A program made the translations under genes and the position numbers. Shown piece after piece: positions 7,304 to 10,298 of a stretch of 10,298 bases of DNA. Source of the stretch: SYOC01 sp050185455 (GTDB taxonomy: Bacteria; Desulfobacterota; Binatia; Bin18); contig JBFWZL010000213.1 of NCBI GenBank assembly GCA_050185455.1, forward strand, positions 1 through 10,298, read 5' to 3'. The notes under the pieces are model-generated. The model was not told the origin of the DNA. It made no database searches and was given only the letters and a program-made list of their open reading frames with translations. Numbering within the stretch: position 1 is the stretch's first letter; each line of letters opens with the position of its first letter.

Positions 7304-7346
7304 GACGGAGATAGAGAAGTGAAATGGAAATAGGGAGGTGAGACAG
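7301..7346 (+). repeat. Degenerate 19-bp purine-rich tandem repeat containing a stop codon and a ribosome-binding site
   Basis: Unit 1 (7301-7319) is tgagacggagatagagaag, unit 2 (7320-7338) is tgaaatggaaatagggagg, and a partial third unit starts at 7339 with tgagacag. Units 1 and 2 agree at 14 of 19 positions and every difference is a transition. The first three bases of unit 1 are the TGA of the SNF2 gene. The end of unit 2 with the start of unit 3 forms GGAGGTGA (7334-7341), an almost complete anti-16S match six bases before the SWIM gene start. Confidence 0.6.
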
Positions 7347-7347
7347 T

Positions 7348-8259
7348 ATGGCCTGGAGACGAGGTTATTACGATTATGACTACTTCCCTGCGTCCTCGCG
7401 TCCACGTGCGGCGAAGGGGGGGATCAAAGCCCAATCCAAACGCGGCGCCTTTGGTGAAAGCTGGTGGGCCAAGCGCTGGATAGGCGTGTTGGAAAGGTTC
7501 GACACCGGTGCGCGGCTCGGTCGAGGCCGATCCTATGCACGCCGTGGACAGGTGTTGTCTGTTGATATCAATAAGGGCGTCGTCAAAGCCAAGGTGCAAG
7601 GATCGCGACTCAGTCCGTACAGCGTGACCATCAAGCTCAGGATTCTGTCGAACGCCGACTGGCGAAACCTGGCGACCGTACTTTCTCAGCAGGTGATCTT
7701 TACCGCAAAGCTGCTGGCTGGGGAGATGCCGCAGGATATCGAGGAGGCGTTCACAGACGCTGGGTTATCACTTTTTCCGGCGCAGTCGAAAGATCTGGAT
7801 ACCGAGTGCTCGTGTCCGGACTGGTCGAATCCCTGCAAACACATTGCGGCGGTGTATTATCTGTTGGGTGAAGAGTTCGACCGGAATCCATTTCTGATTT
7901 TCAAGCTGCGCGGGATGGAGCGTGAGGAGTTGATGGTGCTGCTTGACCAAAGCGAGTCGAAAGCGCAGCGCGGCAAGAAGAAATCACAAGCCGTACCCGG
8001 CGCGCCGCAATCGGAAACAATGCCACCACCAGAACCACTTACGGTAGACATTCCCGGATTCTGGGGTGAAGGCAGCTTCCCTGACGACCTCTTCGGTGAG
8101 GTACAGGTCCCACCCACGCCGGCGGCGCTTGTCAAGCGTCTGGGGAATTTTCCATTTTGGCGAGGCACAGAGCGGTTCCTGGACGCCATCGAACCAATCT
8201 ATACGAACGCCTCGCCGCGAGGGTTGGATGTCTTCCTCGGCGCGCGGGAGGTGAAGTGA
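7348..8259 (+). CDS. SWIM zinc-finger protein, partner of the SNF2 helicase
   Basis: The 303-residue protein carries the SWIM signature CxCx(n)CxH as Cys154, Cys156, Cys163 and His165 (ECSCPDWSNPCKHIAAVYY), a zinc-binding fold thought to bind DNA or protein partners. The N-terminus is aromatic and basic (GYYDYDYFP, then ESWWAKRWIGVLERF at about 37-51), followed by RGRSYARRGQVLSVDI, the arrangement I recall for SWIM proteins paired with SNF2 genes. After about residue 200 there is a low-complexity linker rich in Lys, Gln, Pro and Ser, then a short tail (about 235-303) with no domain I recognise. The start has an excellent ribosome-binding site, GGAGGTGA, six bases upstream. The gap of 44 bases to the SNF2 stop and the recurring pairing suggest the proteins act together; the zinc finger may guide or regulate the motor. 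That role is inference. Confidence 0.9.
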   Translation: MAWRRGYYDYDYFPASSRPRAAKGGIKAQSKRGAFGESWWAKRWIGVLERFDTGARLGRGRSYARRGQVLSVDINKGVVKAKVQGSRLSPYSVTIKLRILSNADWRNLATVLSQQVIFTAKLLAGEMPQDIEEAFTDAGLSLFPAQSKDLDTECSCPDWSNPCKHIAAVYYLLGEEFDRNPFLIFKLRGMEREELMVLLDQSESKAQRGKKKSQAVPGAPQSETMPPPEPLTVDIPGFWGEGSFPDDLFGEVQVPPTPAALVKRLGNFPFWRGTERFLDAIEPIYTNASPRGLDVFLGAREVK

Positions 8260-8262
8260 GAA

Positions 8263-8337
8263 ATGGGCTTGATCTTTGCGTTAGTGAGACGACATAAGTA
8301 TTGGGCCTTCAGTCGAAATCCGTGGCTGGTAACATGA
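8263..8337 (+). CDS. Possible 24-residue small peptide
   Basis: Three bases after the SWIM gene stop codon an ATG opens a 24-codon frame, MGLIFALVRRHKYWAFSRNP followed by WLVT and a TGA. The sequence GGGAGGTGA at 8246-8254, inside the last codons of the SWIM gene, is a near-ideal ribosome-binding site eight bases before this ATG. The peptide has a short hydrophobic start (residues 2-8) and is otherwise basic and aromatic. I recognise no family. It could be a genuine small protein translated together with the SWIM gene, the remains of a longer gene, or chance. No other gene is visible between here and 8455. Confidence 0.3.
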   Translation: MGLIFALVRRHKYWAFSRNPWLVT

Positions 8338-8455
8338 GCTGTCCGACTCTTCTGACTGCTGTGACATGCCGTCAAGAGGTAACCCGAGAGACTAACATCT
8401 TTTGTAACTCAGTATTCTTGAGTAAAAAGCGGCTGATGAGCGATGTGGAGGTTGT

Positions 8456-9544
8456 ATGGGGTTTCGGTTCTTTAAGCGGATGAACATCCTGCCTGGGGTA
8501 ACGCTTAACCTAAGTAAAGGCGGGGGATCGGTTTCTATCGGCCCGCAGGGGGCAAAGTTGACCTTCGGAACTTCCGGAGCGCGAACCACGTTTGGCATTC
8601 CTGGGACGGGACTGTTTTACACGACGAATTTTTCACTCAAAAAACTCGGGAAACTCTTCGGTGGGTTTTCTGACGTTGAGGAACCGCAACATCCTGACTC
8701 AGTCGCTCAGGAGGAAGGAAATCCTTCAGCAGTGGAAGCAGCTCGCGACGCGAAGCAATCGACAGTGGCGCCTTCTCAACAAGGTCAATTGACATCCGCG
8801 GAAAAGAGTCTGACTGCCGGGTGCCAGGCTTTGGCCGCCGGGAATGAAGAGGCGGCGCTTGCGTATTTTTCCCAGACAGTGAAGCTGGCGGATGGCGCCT
8901 TCCTGGCCGGATGCCTTGCGCTGAAAAAAGGGGATGTCCAAAAATCGGTTCAATACCTCACTGCAGCTGCTCAACAAGAGAAAGAACTTGGGCAATGCCT
9001 CTCTCGTTACAGTATTTCTGCCACTTTGAGTGTAGAGATCACGGAAGAAGTCGCCGCTCATGTAGGTCCAAATCTACGTGGCGTTTTACTGGCATTAGCG
9101 GAGGCCTATCAAACGCAAGGACAATACCCGGAGGCGATTCGTTGTTTACAACGACTGCGGCTACTGGAGCCTGAAGATATCGTAGTGAAACTATCCCTGG
9201 CTGAACTACTCATGGAAGCGAGAAACCCGACGAAAGAGGTCTGTCTAGAAGTTGTCCATTTGACGGAGGACGTAGAAAATCACTCGGCTTTGCACGCCGC
9301 GCTTTTACTTTACAAAGCAAAAGCCTTGCGTGGAGTTGGTTTACTAGAAGCCGCCCAAGACGTGCTCACCAGCGCATTGAAGAAAACAAAAGATCGCTCT
9401 ACGGATCTCCTTAGCGCATTGCGTTATGAGCGTGCATTGGTGTATGAAGGGCAAAGAGAGACGAGAAAGGCGCGAACGGAACTGGAAAAGATTTACGCGA
9501 AAGCGCCAGACTACGAAGATGTAAAGAAACGACTGGGGTTGTGA
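8456..9544 (+). CDS. DUF4236 domain protein with TPR-like C-terminal repeats
   Basis: The first ~58 residues match the DUF4236 pattern: MGFRFFKRMNILPGVTLNLS, then GGGSVSIGPQGAKLTFG and TTFGIPGTGLFYTT, a glycine-rich beta-strand module of unknown function. A charged, Gln- and Ser-rich linker covers about 60-112. The rest is helical and repeat-like: about 113-175 (SLTAGCQALAAGNEEAALAYF), about 205-240 with a clear TPR pattern (LALAEAYQTQGQYPEAIRCL), and further helical pairs at about 245-310 and 320-360 (ALVYEGQRETRKARTELEKI). TPR units usually form protein-binding scaffolds. No signal peptide or membrane segment is apparent, so it is probably cytoplasmic. The start is set by GGAGG four bases before the ATG. 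A gap of about 200 bases separates it from the SWIM gene, so its transcription may be separate. Function unknown. Confidence 0.85.
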   Translation: MGFRFFKRMNILPGVTLNLSKGGGSVSIGPQGAKLTFGTSGARTTFGIPGTGLFYTTNFSLKKLGKLFGGFSDVEEPQHPDSVAQEEGNPSAVEAARDAKQSTVAPSQQGQLTSAEKSLTAGCQALAAGNEEAALAYFSQTVKLADGAFLAGCLALKKGDVQKSVQYLTAAAQQEKELGQCLSRYSISATLSVEITEEVAAHVGPNLRGVLLALAEAYQTQGQYPEAIRCLQRLRLLEPEDIVVKLSLAELLMEARNPTKEVCLEVVHLTEDVENHSALHAALLLYKAKALRGVGLLEAAQDVLTSALKKTKDRSTDLLSALRYERALVYEGQRETRKARTELEKIYAKAPDYEDVKKRLGL

Positions 9545-9630
9545 AGAGATCTGGTTGGTTGCGGAACTGAGGGAAGTCGTTTCGCCGGGGGAAGGGTGCG
9601 GTAAGTGCGGCGACTGAGAGAAAAAATGTT

Positions 9631-9783
9631 ATGTATTGTCCTCGCTGTCAGGGAAGAATGCTCTTACAAGCGCACCGGCCTCATAAACAAGAAAAATGGC
9701 GTTGCGAACGATGCGGGATCGTACGGATGCGGCCGGCTCGGTATCGTCGCGCCCAAAATCCGACGCACTGGAAAAATGAATAG
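9631..9783 (+). CDS. Small zinc-ribbon protein (50 residues)
   Basis: This frame encodes 50 residues beginning MYCPRCQGRMLLQAH. Two CxxC knuckles, CPRC at 3-6 and CERC at 25-28, are spaced as in a zinc ribbon; the remainder is strongly basic (VRMRPARYRRAQNPTHWKNE at the end). Such small ribbons may bind nucleic acid or proteins; the actual role cannot be read here. The ribosome-binding site is only fair: gagag about ten bases upstream. It ends 21 bases before the lipoprotein gene, so the pair is probably one transcription unit. Overlapping longer frames on both strands lack any recognisable domain, whereas the paired CxxC motifs favour this one. Confidence 0.65.
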   Translation: MYCPRCQGRMLLQAHRPHKQEKWRCERCGIVRMRPARYRRAQNPTHWKNE

Positions 9784-9804
9784 TGCAGATGTGGGAGGTG
9801 GAGG

Positions 9805-10298
9805 ATGCAGAAAAAGCAATTATTGTCAGTGGCGCTGTTGGTTGCCTGGACGCTGAGCGGGTGTGAATCGGCGGAGAGTACAGATCGCATCGCGAAGCTA
9901 CAAGAACAGATTGGGAGGCTAGCGCAGCAGTTAACTGAGACCCAAAAACAAGTCGACGGATTGCAGGAAGCGAATCAACGAAGCGTAAGGTCATTAGAAG
10001 AGCTGGAAACAACGGTCGAACGTCTAACCTTGCCATCCCCTGCGCCGCTTGCGGGGAAAACTCTCAAGGGTGATGCGAGTACAACTGCTCTGTCACCTGC
10101 GAAAAGCTCTCAGTCACCATTGATTGAGCAAGATGTTGCTTCTTCTCCCCAACGGCAACGAAAGTCCGGGGACGCACTGACTGCCAAGGTGACTCCGCTC
10201 ATGCCTCCAGCAACTGGTGAAAGCAACCAACAATTAGAAGAGCCCGAATCCGCCACACGCAAAGAGACCGAGGCAACGGTAGTTGCTGGGTCGTGTGG
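9805..10298 (+). CDS. Putative lipoprotein with coiled coil, 3' end outside window
   Basis: The frame is open to the last base, giving 164 complete codons without a stop. The N-terminus MQKKQLLSVALLVAWTLSGC is a textbook lipoprotein signal: two lysines, a hydrophobic stretch and the lipobox LSGC at residues 17-20, with Cys20 as the lipid-attachment site and Glu next. Residues from about 27 to 70 form a heptad-like coiled coil (IAKLQEQIGRLAQQLTET, then QVDGLQEANQRSVRSLEELE), followed by a Ser-, Pro-, Thr- and Gln-rich linker to about 155. A folded domain may begin beyond, but is not visible. The protein should be anchored to the cell envelope, facing the periplasm. GGGAGGTG at 9793-9800 is a strong ribosome-binding site; a second GGAGG directly abuts the ATG and is too close to serve. 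It follows the zinc-ribbon gene by 21 bases. Confidence 0.8.
   Translation, partial: MQKKQLLSVALLVAWTLSGCESAESTDRIAKLQEQIGRLAQQLTETQKQVDGLQEANQRSVRSLEELETTVERLTLPSPAPLAGKTLKGDASTTALSPAKSSQSPLIEQDVASSPQRQRKSGDALTAKVTPLMPPATGESNQQLEEPESATRKETEATVVAGSC

Noticed and set aside
7339..8290. Short gtgagac matches at 7338-7344 and 8284-8290 as further copies of the hsdR operator box
   Set aside because: Only seven bases agree, the next bases differ (agt, gac rather than aca), and such short purine strings are expected by chance here.
9605..9856. 83-codon + strand frame overlapping the zinc-ribbon gene
   Set aside because: No domain, weak start, and it runs through the zinc-ribbon gene and into the lipoprotein gene in another frame.
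9629..10036. 135-codon minus-strand frame opposite the zinc ribbon and lipoprotein
   Set aside because: The + strand products show CxxC knuckles, a lipobox and a coiled coil with strong ribosome-binding sites; the antisense product shows nothing recognisable.

Overview
The window looks like a piece of an uncultured, moderately GC-rich Gram-negative-type bacterial chromosome. Genes use strong Shine-Dalgarno sites (GGAGG/GGAGGTGA), one product carries a lipobox, and one intergenic spacer is packed with short palindromic repeats of the kind common in free-living Proteobacteria, Desulfobacterota and similar lineages. I cannot place it to genus. All convincing genes lie on the + strand. No rRNA, tRNA, CRISPR array, transposase or integrase was seen.

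Region 1 (1-3901) is the distal part of a type I restriction-modification locus. It holds the 3' end of hsdS (specificity subunit, cut by the window edge), a Fic-family AMP-transferase gene overlapping hsdS by four bases, and a complete hsdR of the EcoEI type. hsdM is presumably just upstream, outside the window. The 107-base gap before hsdR carries an unusual set of repeated boxes: a perfect 13-bp inverted repeat, a third copy of its core 30 bp away, and two copies of another box. It looks like an operator.

Region 2 (3902-4198) is non-coding repeat DNA: two identical 21-bp direct repeats 205 bp apart, enclosing a perfect 28-bp palindrome and an imperfect REP-like inverted pair.

Region 3 (4199-8337) holds a large SNF2-family helicase/translocase with the bacterial SNF2-associated N-terminal region, followed by a SWIM zinc-finger protein. 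This pairing recurs in bacteria and probably works as one unit. The join between the two genes is a degenerate 19-bp purine-rich tandem repeat that supplies both a stop codon and the next ribosome-binding site. A possible 24-residue peptide ORF with a very good ribosome-binding site follows.

Region 4 (8456-10298) holds a DUF4236 protein with a long TPR-like tail, a 50-residue zinc-ribbon protein, and the start of a lipoprotein with a coiled coil that runs off the window. The last two are closely spaced and probably co-transcribed. The spacers 8338-8455 and 9545-9630 show nothing I can name.

The restriction locus next to a SNF2-SWIM pair fits a genome-defence or DNA-maintenance neighbourhood, but only the type I system is an established defence function here.
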